Positions 16,119 to 24,898 of a DNA stretch of 64,000 nt are shown piece by piece. The stretch covers positions 2,046,001 to 2,110,000 of the forward strand of contig OY776489.1 in assembly GCA_963675655.1 (NCBI GenBank). Reading direction: 5' to 3'. Both the position numbers and the translations under genes were made by a program. This stretch comes from CAXXOK01 sp963675655 (GTDB lineage Bacteria; Bacillota; Clostridia; Christensenellales; Aristaeellaceae). The notes beneath the pieces were generated by a model. It had not been told where the DNA came from, did not search any database, and was given only the letters and a program-made list of their open reading frames with translations. The stretch's first letter is position 1. Every line of letters begins with the position of its first letter.

Positions 16119-16676
16119 TTACGCCTTGCTTTGCAGGGGAATGAGTCTTGCGCGCTCCAGCGCGGCGATAATCAGCGGTACCAATGCCAGCTGTACTAAG
16201 ATACCGGGCCATGCGTTGATAAATGCACCGGCAAAGAACGCGGTAAGCGTGAAGGTTTTCGTAAGGAACAGGCTGAATAGCAACCAGCTTACGATGCCCC
16301 ATACAATGCGGCCCAGCAGCATTGCGCCGACCAGTGCGATAATGGATTGCTTGAAACCTGCACCCAGCTTTGCATACAGCAGACCGGCAAATGCGCCGTA
16401 GGCGGCCAGTTCAAAGGCCATGGCAATGGCGGTGGGCATTAGCGGCGGCATGCCGAAGAGCACGGTACGCAGCAGCGGCGCGATGAAGCCGATGGCAAGC
16501 CCCCAGGGCCACCCGCAGACAAAACCACACAGCAATACAGGCAAATGCATCGGTAAAAGCGCGGAACCCAGTTGGGCAATCTGCCCGGTCAGAAAAGGCA
16601 TAACAAGCGCCAGCGCAAGGAAGAGTGCGCTAAGCGTAAGGCGGTAAACATCATTTTTGCGCAAAGAAAATCGCAT
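16119..16676 (-). CDS. ECF transporter S component (substrate unknown)
   Basis: 185 aa, about six hydrophobic segments. After a basic N-terminus it shows the alanine-rich first helix (LSALFLALALVMPFL) and the PMHLPVLLCGFVCG stretch typical of vitamin-binding S components. These proteins bind a vitamin or metal at the outer face and work with a shared EcfAA'T module, not in this window. The substrate cannot be read from sequence. It is first in the minus-strand run, with its own promoter and a structured leader. Confidence 0.75.
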   Translation of the reverse strand: MRFSLRKNDVYRLTLSALFLALALVMPFLTGQIAQLGSALLPMHLPVLLCGFVCGWPWGLAIGFIAPLLRTVLFGMPPLMPTAIAMAFELAAYGAFAGLLYAKLGAGFKQSIIALVGAMLLGRIVWGIVSWLLFSLFLTKTFTLTAFFAGAFINAWPGILVQLALVPLIIAALERARLIPLQSKA

Positions 16677-16788
16677 CCTCTCGTATGTAGATGGCGGCCT
16701 TGACTCCCTTCTGGGAGTACGATGCCTTCATGACATCCGAGCAAAGCGCTGATGCGAACATTGTAGCATACTTTAGGGATTTCGTAAA
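16677..16788 (-). promoter_or_regulatory. Predicted promoter and structured leader of the ECF S-component gene
   Basis: On the minus strand: TTTACG (16783-16788), 17 bp, TACAAT (16760-16765), then a ~75-nt leader. The leader contains a 6-bp hairpin with an AGAA loop (16703-16718, ACTCCC/GGGAGT) and a second potential stem GATG/CATC. Vitamin S components are often under riboswitch control, but the leader does not match the TPP, THF, preQ1 or cobalamin consensus I can recall. Confidence 0.4.
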
Positions 16789-16822
16789 CGGATGCGGGAA
16801 AAACAGATGGTAATTGCAGGTA

Positions 16823-16915
16823 CAGTTACATGCATATCATAGTGAATATGATCCTGTAACGATGATACAAAACAGTTACCAGCCACAAGTAAAATAAAGA
16901 AGGATCTCGTAACTG
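16823..16915. repeat. Repeated CAGTTAC elements between divergent genes
   Basis: CAGTTAC occurs at 16823-16829 and 16873-16879, with inverted partners TGTAAC at 16855-16860 and GTAACTG at 16909-16915. They form two inverted pairs between the promoters of the ECF gene and the RluA-type gene. Could be operator sites or hairpins. Confidence 0.35.
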
Positions 16916-16952
16916 AAATACGTGCACTGTAAGTATTATTTTGGTCTGAATA

Positions 16953-16981
16953 TTGTATTGAAAACACATCTGTGCTATAAT
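16953..16981 (+). promoter_or_regulatory. Predicted promoter of the RluA-type synthase
   Basis: TTGTAT (16953-16958), 17 bp, TATAAT (16976-16981), about 30 bp before the start. Confidence 0.5.
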
Positions 16982-17012
16982 AAATAAAATGTTTTCTTTC
17001 GAGGGATTAAAC

Positions 17013-17885
17013 ATGCAGAAACTTAGTATGATCGTTTCGCAAGGCGATGACGGTTTACCAATCCGGCGTTTAGCGTTGGAACGGTTACACATGTCTTATG
17101 GACAATTTAAAAACGCGAAATTCAACGGCATTTTATTGTTGGATGGGCAAGTGGTTCATGCGGATAAAAAAGCGCAAGCCGGGCAGAAGCTGGAGGTTTG
17201 TTTGCCCCAGCGGCAGGGGAAAGGGTGTACTCCCGCCGATATTCCTTTGGTGGTTGCCTATGAAGATGAAGATTTAATGATTGTGGATAAACCTGCCCCC
17301 ATGCCGTCGGTAGCTTCCAGCAAGCGCGATGTAATGACGCTGGAAAACGTAGTGTACGCCTATTTAAACTGCCCCGATCATTTCCTATACCGGCCTGTGA
17401 ACCGGCTGGATAAGGGAACCAGCGGCTTGATGGTGGTTGCTAAACATGCTCATGCCCAGCAGTTTTTACAGGCCGAGATACACTCCGATGCTTTCATCCG
17501 GGAATATTTGGCCGTTTGCGATGGATTCCCGCCCGAGTTGGAAGGGTTGATTGATATGCCCATTATGAAAGAAGACGGCGCAACCATACGGCGGATAATA
17601 AGTGAAAAAGGAAAGCAAGCCCGCACGCACTATCAGGTGTTGCAGTCCGGCGCAGGCAGAAGCTTGCTGCGGCTAAGGCTGGATACAGGGCGCACGCATC
17701 AAATACGGGTGCATATGCAGGCAATGGGCTGCCCGGTAACGGGGGATTTTCTGTATGGGCGGGAGCATGTGGCGCTGCCAAACCGCTTTGCGCTCCATAG
17801 TTGTTTTTTGCGGGTACAGACGCTGCATCACGGCATTGTGGAACGGATAAGCCCGCTGCCAAAGGATTTGGCCGTATTATTATAA
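17013..17885 (+). CDS. RluA-family pseudouridine synthase
   Basis: About 290 aa. An S4-like N-terminal part (MSYGQFKNAKFNGILLLDG) is followed by the catalytic domain with VNRLDKGTSGLMVVAK (catalytic Asp) and RTHQIRVHMQAMGCPV. It is a paralogue of the rluD gene at 208-1170, more like the RluC/YtzG-type group, and the target RNA cannot be told. ATG 17013 follows CGAGGGA; the frame from 16989 is also open but lacks a ribosome site. DUF3788 follows 33 bp downstream. Confidence 0.85.
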   Translation: MQKLSMIVSQGDDGLPIRRLALERLHMSYGQFKNAKFNGILLLDGQVVHADKKAQAGQKLEVCLPQRQGKGCTPADIPLVVAYEDEDLMIVDKPAPMPSVASSKRDVMTLENVVYAYLNCPDHFLYRPVNRLDKGTSGLMVVAKHAHAQQFLQAEIHSDAFIREYLAVCDGFPPELEGLIDMPIMKEDGATIRRIISEKGKQARTHYQVLQSGAGRSLLRLRLDTGRTHQIRVHMQAMGCPVTGDFLYGREHVALPNRFALHSCFLRVQTLHHGIVERISPLPKDLAVLL

Positions 17886-17918
17886 TTGAAGGGATAAACC
17901 GGGTATGGAGGATACGCG

Positions 17919-18323
17919 ATGAATGCAGAACAGCCAAGCGAGCAGCAACTGCAACAGATTGCCGGGGATACCGGTTATATACTATCGCAGAAAATGCGGG
18001 CCTATCTGGATGACCATTACGAGCTGGAAGCCGTGTGGGACGACGGATGGAAAGAATTTGTGTATCAGTGCCGTTACCGCCGCGGCGGCAAAACGCTTTG
18101 CACTTTATTATACCGCCCAGATGAGGTGATCTGCCTGATTGTGATAGGTGCAAAGGAACGGGAAAAGGTAACACTGGAAACCCTGACAGAACCGGTACGT
18201 ACTGCTTATGAGGAAGCGAAAGTGTACCATGACGGCAAGTGGATGTGGTTTCCGCTGAAGGAAGAAGCTATGTTGACCGATCTGGAAGCGCTATTGGCTG
18301 TGAAACGAAAACCTGTACGCTGA
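17919..18323 (+). CDS. DUF3788-family protein
   Basis: 134 aa cytosolic protein. It carries the WKEFVYQCRYRRGGKTLCTL segment and YHDGKWMWFPL near the C-terminus, both characteristic of DUF3788. The fold is YdhG/DUF1801-like in my judgement, but function is unknown. AGGATACGCG precedes the ATG. It is in the same transcription direction as the RluA-type gene and ends before a terminator at 18471-18503. Confidence 0.7.
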   Translation: MNAEQPSEQQLQQIAGDTGYILSQKMRAYLDDHYELEAVWDDGWKEFVYQCRYRRGGKTLCTLLYRPDEVICLIVIGAKEREKVTLETLTEPVRTAYEEAKVYHDGKWMWFPLKEEAMLTDLEALLAVKRKPVR

Positions 18324-18470
18324 ATTTGGTACGGTGAGAAAAGTATAAAAGCAAGCAGATAAAAGCGGTAGGCTTGGTATTGACGAAATGCCAAAGTCCC
18401 ATTCTTTGCATCGGGACAACAGGGGCCGCGCTTACCAGTCCGGCTGCTGGCGATGATTACTCATTAGCGT

Positions 18471-18503
18471 ACCCGACTACCGTTATTGACTGTCGGGGTA
18501 TTT
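18471..18503 (+). terminator. Predicted terminator after the DUF3788 gene
   Basis: ACCCGAC (18471-18477) pairs with GTCGGGGT (18492-18499) across a 14-nt loop, followed by ATTTTAT. Confidence 0.6.
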
Positions 18504-18524
18504 TATAAGAGCGATTATGATAAA

Positions 18525-18555
18525 AAGTCTGTGGTTAAAAACTACAGGCTTTATT
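18525..18555 (+). terminator. Second hairpin downstream of the DUF3788 gene
   Basis: An 11-bp stem with two G-U pairs (AAGTCTGTGGT / ACTACAGGCTT), 5-nt loop, then TATTT. Between 18324 and 18707 I see only these hairpins and no gene. Confidence 0.5.
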
Positions 18556-18570
18556 TGTGCGGTAACATAA

Positions 18571-18598
18571 AAGGCGGCCAGCGGCATTGCCACTGGCC
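18571..18598 (-). terminator. Terminator of the BMP transporter operon
   Basis: GGCCAG-c-GGC (18576-18585) pairs with GCC-a-CTGGCC (18589-18598); on the minus strand the stem is followed by GCCTTTTATG. It lies 110 bp past the last permease gene. Confidence 0.65.
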
Positions 18599-18707
18599 GA
18601 TCGTATGCTGTATCGATGGTGAAGTACATTAATAGGCCGGTAACTTAGCTTTACGCTAAGAGACGATAACATACTGTAGGGAGGGTATGTTATAGCCTCC
18701 AGGTTTT

Positions 18708-19712
18708 CTACCGTTCTTCACGGAAGTAGTTCAGGCCGCAGCTCGCGGGCTGCGCATGTTCTTTCACCTGCCGGATGCTGGCGAACACCAACACCAGTAT
18801 GGTGGCAATGTAAGGGAACATGGAGTATATCTGCATCGGCAGTCCCGGAATGGGGAAGTAGTTACGAACCACCAACAGTCCGCCGAATACCAGCCCGCAC
18901 AGCCAGGCGCGCGCAGGGCTCCACATGGCAAAGATAACCAGTGCGACCGCCAACCAGCCGTAGCCGTTTACGCAGTTGTGCACCCAAACACCGGCACAGG
19001 AGGTGGAGGACATGGATATATACATACCGCCCAAGCCGCATAAAGCGCCGCCGACAACAGTTGCCACATACTTGTACAGCGTTACGTTTATTCCGGCGGC
19101 ATCTGCGGTCGCCGGATTCTCGCCCACGGCGCGCAGGTTCAGGCCCCGACGGCTTTTGCTGAGGAAGCGCGCCATAATCAGCATTGCCAGCAGCCCGAAA
19201 TAAACCATCCAGTTGTAGTTAAACAGCAGCGGGCCGATCACTGGAATTTCGGACAAACTGCCAAACTCGATGTTGGAGAACATGGCCTTGGTTGCGGCGG
19301 AAACCTGTACAAAGCCGCCTGCGTTTTTGCCGATCAGCTCGCCGAAGAAGTTACCAAAGCCTGTGCCGAAGATGGTCAGCGTCAGACCGGTCACATTCTG
19401 GTTGGCGCGCAGGGTAACGACAAGGAACGCGTAGATCAGTGCGCCCAATGCGCCCGCGCCTGCCGCGGCCAGAGCGGCGATGATGGTCGCAACCATAGCC
19501 GATGGGGTGCCGCCCGCGAGGGTAACGGCTTGCTCATAGCTGTAAGCAGCGCCCAGACTGGCAATGGCGCCCATGAACATCATACCCTCGACGCCGAGGT
19601 TCAGGTTGCCAGATTTTTCTGTTAATATTTCGCCCAGTGTTGCCAGCAGCAGCGGCGCGCTGGCCAGTACGGCCATATTCACAAAGTTGAGGATGTTATT
19701 CAAACCGGTCAT
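18708..19712 (-). CDS. Nucleoside-type ABC transporter permease (NupQ/YufQ type)
   Basis: 334 aa, about eight to nine membrane helices, of the branched-chain amino acid/ribose permease family. The segment LTEKSGNLNLGVEGMMFMGA is diagnostic for the permease subset that works with BMP-family nucleoside-binding proteins. It is the last gene of the operon (binding protein, ATPase, permease 1, permease 2) and overlaps permease 1 by 4 bp. By analogy with B. subtilis NupNOPQ it should import guanosine or other purine nucleosides; substrate is inferred. Confidence 0.85.
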   Translation of the reverse strand: MTGLNNILNFVNMAVLASAPLLLATLGEILTEKSGNLNLGVEGMMFMGAIASLGAAYSYEQAVTLAGGTPSAMVATIIAALAAAGAGALGALIYAFLVVTLRANQNVTGLTLTIFGTGFGNFFGELIGKNAGGFVQVSAATKAMFSNIEFGSLSEIPVIGPLLFNYNWMVYFGLLAMLIMARFLSKSRRGLNLRAVGENPATADAAGINVTLYKYVATVVGGALCGLGGMYISMSSTSCAGVWVHNCVNGYGWLAVALVIFAMWSPARAWLCGLVFGGLLVVRNYFPIPGLPMQIYSMFPYIATILVLVFASIRQVKEHAQPASCGLNYFREER

Positions 19713-20848
19713 TGTACTGTCGCCTCCTCTCGTGCTTTCCGAAAGCGGAACACAAGCCGGTAGTTGATGAAGAATTCCACGCCCAGCATAAAAAATAAGA
19801 TGATGCCGATTAACATATCCGCGGCGGATTTAGGAATACCCATCGTGGTTTGAATACGGTTAGAACCACGCTCCAATACAGCGATGAAGCAGGCATAAAC
19901 GATCATCAGCAGCGGGTTCATGGCCGACAGCCACGCGACCGTGATAGCGGTAAAGCCCGCGCCGCCCGCCGTATCGGTGGTCAGGGTGCCGCTGGCGCCG
20001 GAAACCTGCAGGAAGCCCGCAAAGCCGCAGATCGCGCCGGACATGAACATGGTGCGCAGTATGATGCGCGTAACATTCATACCGGCGTAACGCGCCGTGT
20101 TGGAGGATTCGCCGACGACGGTTACTTCATACCCATGCTTAGTTTTGGCGAAGTACAGGTACACCAGCACCGCCAGCACCAGCGCGATAATCCACCCGAT
20201 ATGCACGCCCAACACTTCCGGCAGGCGCGTTGTATCGGCGAAATTACGGATTTTCGGGAATGTGGTGCCCTGCTGCTGCCAGGCCGGTTGGTATTGCAGG
20301 TAGGTGATAAAGTTGATGGCAATATAGTTGAGCATTAGCGTAAACAGCGTTTCGTTGGTGCCCCATTTTGCTTTGAACACGGCGGGAAGCAAACCGTACA
20401 GGCCGCCGCCGATGCAAGCCGCGATTAACATGGCAACAATCAGCAGCCACTGCGGCCAAGTATCGCCAAAGTGAATGGCGATGTAGGAACAGCTAATAGC
20501 GCCGACCAATATCTGGCCTTCGCCGCCGATGTTCCAAAACTTCATTTTAAATGCCATGGTTAAACCCAGCGAGGTTACCAATAGCAGCGTGACGATTTTC
20601 AGTGTCGCCTGCGAGGAGGAGCTGAATTCCAGCACGCCTTTTTTATTAACAGCAATCAACGTTTTACCCAGTGCGCCGGAAACCATGTCCGAATACATTT
20701 GAATGGGGTCATACCCCAGCATGGCTACCAGCAGCCCGCCGACGAGTAACGCGCTGAGCAGCGCCAATACCCTGTACAAAATGGCTTTTCGCTGTGCGAT
20801 GTGCGTGCGCTTTACCACACGTACAAAAGGTTCGTGGGTTTGGGTCAT
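19709..20848 (-). CDS. Nucleoside-type ABC transporter permease (NupP/YufP type)
   Basis: 379 aa membrane protein, permease 1 of the operon. After a charged cytosolic start, the first helix is LYRVLALLSALLVGGLLVAM. The stretch FKMKFWNIGGEGQILVGA is conserved in this permease group. It pairs with the next gene product to form the channel. It overlaps the ATPase gene and permease 2 by 4 bp each, so stoichiometric translation is expected. Confidence 0.86.
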   Translation of the reverse strand: MTQTHEPFVRVVKRTHIAQRKAILYRVLALLSALLVGGLLVAMLGYDPIQMYSDMVSGALGKTLIAVNKKGVLEFSSSSQATLKIVTLLLVTSLGLTMAFKMKFWNIGGEGQILVGAISCSYIAIHFGDTWPQWLLIVAMLIAACIGGGLYGLLPAVFKAKWGTNETLFTLMLNYIAINFITYLQYQPAWQQQGTTFPKIRNFADTTRLPEVLGVHIGWIIALVLAVLVYLYFAKTKHGYEVTVVGESSNTARYAGMNVTRIILRTMFMSGAICGFAGFLQVSGASGTLTTDTAGGAGFTAITVAWLSAMNPLLMIVYACFIAVLERGSNRIQTTMGIPKSAADMLIGIILFFMLGVEFFINYRLVFRFRKAREEATVQ

Positions 20849-22410
20849 GCGGTTTCACCTGCCTTCTTTTCGCCTACGCGCGTCATCATCAGCCCGATTT
20901 CTTCCTTGGTGCATTTGCGGGGATCGACAATGCCGCTTACCTGTCCGCCGCAGAGTACCATGACCCGGTCGGACAGATCCATCAGCACATCCAAATCCTC
21001 ACCGATAAAAATGACGGCGTTGCCTTTTTCCTTTTCGGTGTTCAGCAGGCTGTAAATACGGTAGGAGCTGACGATATCCAGCCCGCGTACCGGGTAGGCG
21101 CAAATCAGCACCTGCGGGCGGCACAGTATCTCGCGCCCGAGCAGTACTTTTTGCACGTTGCCGCCAGACAGGCGGCGGACCGGCGTATTCAACCCCGGCG
21201 TGACGATGTCCAGCTCGTCCACCATTTTCTGGCAGACCGGCCGGTATTTTTTACGGTTGATTATCATACCGCGGTTATCCTGATAGCTGCGTAAAATCAC
21301 GTTATCTACGATATTCATATTGGCTACCAGCCCCATGCCGAGGCGATCCTCCGGCACAAACGCGAGCGACACGCCGCGCTGGGCAATCTGATCGGCGCGC
21401 ATGCCGGTAATGTTCTCCTCAATGGTGGCATCGCCCTTATGGTAGCGGTAAATAACACTTCCGCTTTGGCTGGCCATCAAGCCGGTGATGGTTTCGCACA
21501 GTTCCTTCTGGCCACTGCCCGCAACGCCCGCAACACCCAGTATTTCCCCACCGAACGCATCGAAGGATACGCCGTCCAGCTTGATAACGCCTTCGCGTGT
21601 CATGCAGGTTAAATTCGACACGTGCAGCTTTCGCTCTCCGCGCGGGCATGCCGGTCGGTCAATGGAAAGCTCCACACGGCGGCCAACCATCATTTCGGTT
21701 AAATCCTGCTGGGTGGAATCGGCGGTTTTCACCGTTGCGATATATTCCCCTTTACGCAAAATGGCGACACGGTCGGAAATTTCCTTTACCTCGTTGAGCT
21801 TATGCGTAATGATGATAATACTTTTCCCGTGTGCTTTCATCATCCGCAGCACCGCGAACAGCTTGGTGGTTTCCTGCGGCGTCAGCACGGCGGTCGGTTC
21901 ATCCAAAATCAATATCTCCGCGCCACGGTACAGCGCTTTGATAATTTCCACCGTCTGCTTTTCGGAGACGGACATGGCATATACTTTTTTAGACGGGTCC
22001 AGATCGAAACCGTATTTCGCTGCGATTTCCGCCACTTGCTGGTTAATCAGCTTACGGTTGAGCTTGCGGCTTCCGGCCAGCCCCAAAACGATGTTTTCTG
22101 CGGCGCTTAACACATCCACCAGCTTGAAATGCTGGTGGATCATGCCGATGCCCAGCGCGTACGCGTCTTTGGGCGAGCGGATGGTGACCGGTTGATTACA
22201 AACCAGTATTTCGCCGCTATCCTGCAAGTAGATGCCGGATAGCATGTTCATTAGCGTGGTTTTACCGCTGCCGTTCTCGCCCAGCAATGCAAGAATTTCA
22301 CCTTTTTCAAGCGTCAGGCAGACCTTGTTGTTGGCGACCACGGGGCCGAAGGTTTTGGTGATGTTTCGCATTTCCACGGCTGATTCGGGAGATTGTACGT
22401 TATTGTCCAA
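20845..22410 (-). CDS. Nucleoside-type ABC transporter ATP-binding protein (NupO/YufO type)
   Basis: 521 aa, two fused ABC domains as usual for this subgroup. Domain 1: Walker A GENGSGKTT, Q-loop MIHQHFKLVD, Walker B LILDEPTAVLTP. Domain 2 has a degraded Walker A (GVAGSGQKEL) and LSGGNVQKVLLGREIL. That one-sided degeneration is normal for the family. The start is taken as TTG 22410, 10 nt after AAAGGAGT; a GTG 12 bases earlier lies inside the ribosome site, and the frame continues upstream through a hairpin without any start. Confidence 0.87.
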   Translation of the reverse strand: MDNNVQSPESAVEMRNITKTFGPVVANNKVCLTLEKGEILALLGENGSGKTTLMNMLSGIYLQDSGEILVCNQPVTIRSPKDAYALGIGMIHQHFKLVDVLSAAENIVLGLAGSRKLNRKLINQQVAEIAAKYGFDLDPSKKVYAMSVSEKQTVEIIKALYRGAEILILDEPTAVLTPQETTKLFAVLRMMKAHGKSIIIITHKLNEVKEISDRVAILRKGEYIATVKTADSTQQDLTEMMVGRRVELSIDRPACPRGERKLHVSNLTCMTREGVIKLDGVSFDAFGGEILGVAGVAGSGQKELCETITGLMASQSGSVIYRYHKGDATIEENITGMRADQIAQRGVSLAFVPEDRLGMGLVANMNIVDNVILRSYQDNRGMIINRKKYRPVCQKMVDELDIVTPGLNTPVRRLSGGNVQKVLLGREILCRPQVLICAYPVRGLDIVSSYRIYSLLNTEKEKGNAVIFIGEDLDVLMDLSDRVMVLCGGQVSGIVDPRKCTKEEIGLMMTRVGEKKAGETA

Positions 22411-22525
22411 CGCTGCTGTCACTCCTTTGCTTAGGAAAAATACCGCCATAGAGATCGTACTGAACCGACGGCTGCGCGCCCGGGTGGGCGCCCGATCGTC
22501 GATTCGGTCTGGCACACAAAGAAGA

Positions 22526-22568
22526 GGGCTGCCAACGCACACGAAAGAGATCGTGGCGATGGCAGCCC
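22526..22568 (-). terminator. Intercistronic hairpin between binding protein and ATPase genes
   Basis: Perfect 9-bp stem GGGCTGCCA/TGGCAGCCC around a 25-nt loop, then CTCTTCTTTG on the minus strand. Such a structure after an SBP gene usually gives higher SBP expression by partial termination or mRNA protection. Confidence 0.55.
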
Positions 22569-22584
22569 TGAAACGATAGGGATA

Positions 22585-23709
22585 TTATTCGCCGATGACC
22601 TCGATGCCTTCAAGGATGTAAGCCCAAGACGGCGCAGAGGCCGAGCCGGACTCGTCAAAGTAATCGCCCTCGGCAACCACTTCGTTACCATCCACATCGG
22701 TCAGCGGGCCGGCAAACACTTGCAGTTCGCCGGAAACGATGGCCGCACGGGCTGCTTCCACAGCCGCGTCGGTGCCTTCGGCAACGATGGACTCGTTCAG
22801 CTCGCTGATGTCGCACATACCGCTGGCCAAGTCGCCCGCCCAGTCGGTCGCGATGGCTTCGCCGCTCACAACGCAGTTTACAGCGTAGGTGAGGTACTTG
22901 GACCAATCCCAAACCGCGCTGGTCAGCGAGGCGTTGGGGGCCACGGAGATCATGGAGGAGTTGTAGCCAACGTGGAAAGCACCGTTATTTTCACAGGTGG
23001 TGGCGGTAGCGGTGGAGTCGCAGTGCTGGCTTACAATGCCGCAGCCCGCGTCGATCAACGCCTGCGCGGTCTGCGCTTCGGCGGTGGGATCGTTCCAGCT
23101 GTTGGTGTACATTACCTTCATGGTTACGTCAGGGTTCACGCTCTTGGCGCCAAGGTAGAAGCTGGTGTAGCCACTGATAACCTCGGCAAACGGCATAGCC
23201 GCAACATAGCCCAGCATGTTGTTGCCGGTTTCGAGGCTCTTGAGGCCGGCGACGATACCGCTAAGGTAACGGGCCTGGAAGATTTTACCGAAATAGTTAT
23301 GCATGTTGGCCAAGCCGGTGCCGGCAGCCTGATAACCGGTCGCGTGGCAGAACTCGATATCCGGGTTCTCTTCGGCGGCGGCGATCATGTAGTTTTCAAA
23401 ACCAAAGCTGGTGGCAAAGATGATGTTGCAGCCATCATCAATCAGTTCCTGAATTGCATCCGCGCACTCGTCGGATTCGGGAATGTTGTACTTGTTGATG
23501 ATTTGATCATCACGCAAGCCAAGTTCTGCCTGCATTTTCTGAGTACCCAGATCATGGTTGTAGGTGTAGCCCATGTCGCTGGGATCGGATACATGCACGA
23601 AACCGATTTTGATGTTATCCAGCGTTACCGCTTCTTCGGCCGACGCAGGAAGCACGATCAGGCTCGCGAGCATCATCACAGAAAGGACAACCGCAAAAAA
23701 CTTTCTCAT
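22585..23709 (-). CDS. BMP-family ABC transporter substrate-binding protein
   Basis: 374 aa. A clear signal peptide (MRKFFAVVLSVMMLASLIVL) ends in PASAEEAV, a signal peptidase I site, not a lipobox: there is no Cys in the first 40 residues. The mature protein has the BMP pattern, with IGFVHVSDPSDMGYTYNHD, then IFATSFGFENYM and NYFGKIFQARYLSGIVAG. BMP proteins bind nucleosides outside the cell. The start ATG 23709 follows GGAGGG; a TATAAT lies on the minus strand at 23789-23794. First gene of the operon. Confidence 0.88.
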   Translation of the reverse strand: MRKFFAVVLSVMMLASLIVLPASAEEAVTLDNIKIGFVHVSDPSDMGYTYNHDLGTQKMQAELGLRDDQIINKYNIPESDECADAIQELIDDGCNIIFATSFGFENYMIAAAEENPDIEFCHATGYQAAGTGLANMHNYFGKIFQARYLSGIVAGLKSLETGNNMLGYVAAMPFAEVISGYTSFYLGAKSVNPDVTMKVMYTNSWNDPTAEAQTAQALIDAGCGIVSQHCDSTATATTCENNGAFHVGYNSSMISVAPNASLTSAVWDWSKYLTYAVNCVVSGEAIATDWAGDLASGMCDISELNESIVAEGTDAAVEAARAAIVSGELQVFAGPLTDVDGNEVVAEGDYFDESGSASAPSWAYILEGIEVIGE

Positions 23710-23924
23710 GTTGAAACCCTCCATTACTATTATGTTGTCGCCGTGCCTTTTTGGGCACAACGTATCAACCGAACGCCCTTGTCCGATGATTATACTGTAC
23801 CATCAAAACACGAACATTGCAACAAAGAAATGCTTGTTTCCGGCTACGGCTGCATGAATATACGCCCATTGCTGCAAGAACATGGAAACGGGAAATGCAA
23901 AGGGTTTCGTACAGAGGAAACGGG

Positions 23925-24803
23925 CTATTTGCCCTGCGTGGAATCTGGCTTTGTGGTTGTTTTTTTGCTGCACTGTGATGCTTTTACCTTCTGTTTCCCC
24001 TCGTCGCGGCGCAGTACAAACTGATATTGCTGGAAGATCCCCGCATACGCCCCGTAACCGGGAAACGGGTTATGACCATCGTAATACTCGTCGATGACTC
24101 GCTGTATCCATACGTCCACCGGGGCGCGGGCGTATCGGCCATAGGCAAAGAGCATCACACAGTCGGCCACCTTTACACCGACGCCGTGGATACCCTTGAG
24201 CGTGTTTTGCAAGGACTCGTTCGGCAAAGCGGCAAGCGCGATAAGGTTGTATACGCCGGAGGCGACCATTTGCGCAGCGCTGCGTATATAGGAAAGGCGA
24301 TAGCCAAGACCGCAGGCACACAGCTGCCCATCTGCCGCCGCTGCAAGCTGCTGCGGAGAGGGAAACGTTTTACGTGTTGTGCCCGGTATCGGGTCGCCGA
24401 ACGCATTGCAGAGAGCTTCCATACAGGTCTGGATGGCTTTTATGCTTTTACGCTGGCTGATGATGAAGCCGCACAGCGTTTCCCACGGGTCCTGCCGAAG
24501 AATACGCAGCCCCCGGCCTTTTTGCAGCGCCTTTGTGAGGAAAACATCGTCCGCGGGCGCAGTGGCAAGGATGGCCTGATAGTCTACATCCAGCGCGAAA
24601 TAACTGCGCCAGAAGCCATCAAATTCTTCTTTTGAACAGCCGAACCCATAGCGGTTTTCGCCCAGCGGGGTGATTACAACGCGGCGGCCGGACGCAATCG
24701 TCTCGATCCTGTTTGTATTATTAAGCGGCATCATGCGGAAGCACTGGCCGCTTTCCATAATTTTTTGCGGGTCAAACAAGTCGGAAGTGATTTCCACAGG
24801 CAT
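23925..24803 (-). CDS. 8-oxoguanine DNA glycosylase (OGG type)
   Basis: About 292 aa, HhH-GPD superfamily. The N-terminal domain FDPQKIMESGQCFRM is typical of Ogg1-like enzymes; the catalytic Lys lies in ISQRKSI, the helix-hairpin-helix is LKGIHGVGVKVADCVMLF, and the catalytic Asp is in PVDVWIQRVI. It excises 8-oxoG from DNA and cleaves the strand. ATG 24803 follows AAAGGAG at 12 nt; TTG 24815 is the alternative but abuts the site. The C-terminus is a Lys/Thr-rich tail. It is divergent from the macrodomain gene. Confidence 0.87.
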   Translation of the reverse strand: MPVEITSDLFDPQKIMESGQCFRMMPLNNTNRIETIASGRRVVITPLGENRYGFGCSKEEFDGFWRSYFALDVDYQAILATAPADDVFLTKALQKGRGLRILRQDPWETLCGFIISQRKSIKAIQTCMEALCNAFGDPIPGTTRKTFPSPQQLAAAADGQLCACGLGYRLSYIRSAAQMVASGVYNLIALAALPNESLQNTLKGIHGVGVKVADCVMLFAYGRYARAPVDVWIQRVIDEYYDGHNPFPGYGAYAGIFQQYQFVLRRDEGKQKVKASQCSKKTTTKPDSTQGK

Positions 24804-24898
24804 ACGGCCAAGCAACTCCTTTAAAGTTAAAATGAAGGGAATGTACGTTGACGAAGCACCGGCAAAGCGCTATGATGACCGTGTAAGGGGGCGAGAAT

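Noticed and set aside
22720..24024. 434-codon plus-strand frame over the BMP gene
   Set aside because: It lies antisense to a clear BMP binding protein with signal peptide and family motifs. No ribosome site and Gly/His/Val-rich nonsense composition: a shadow of codon bias.
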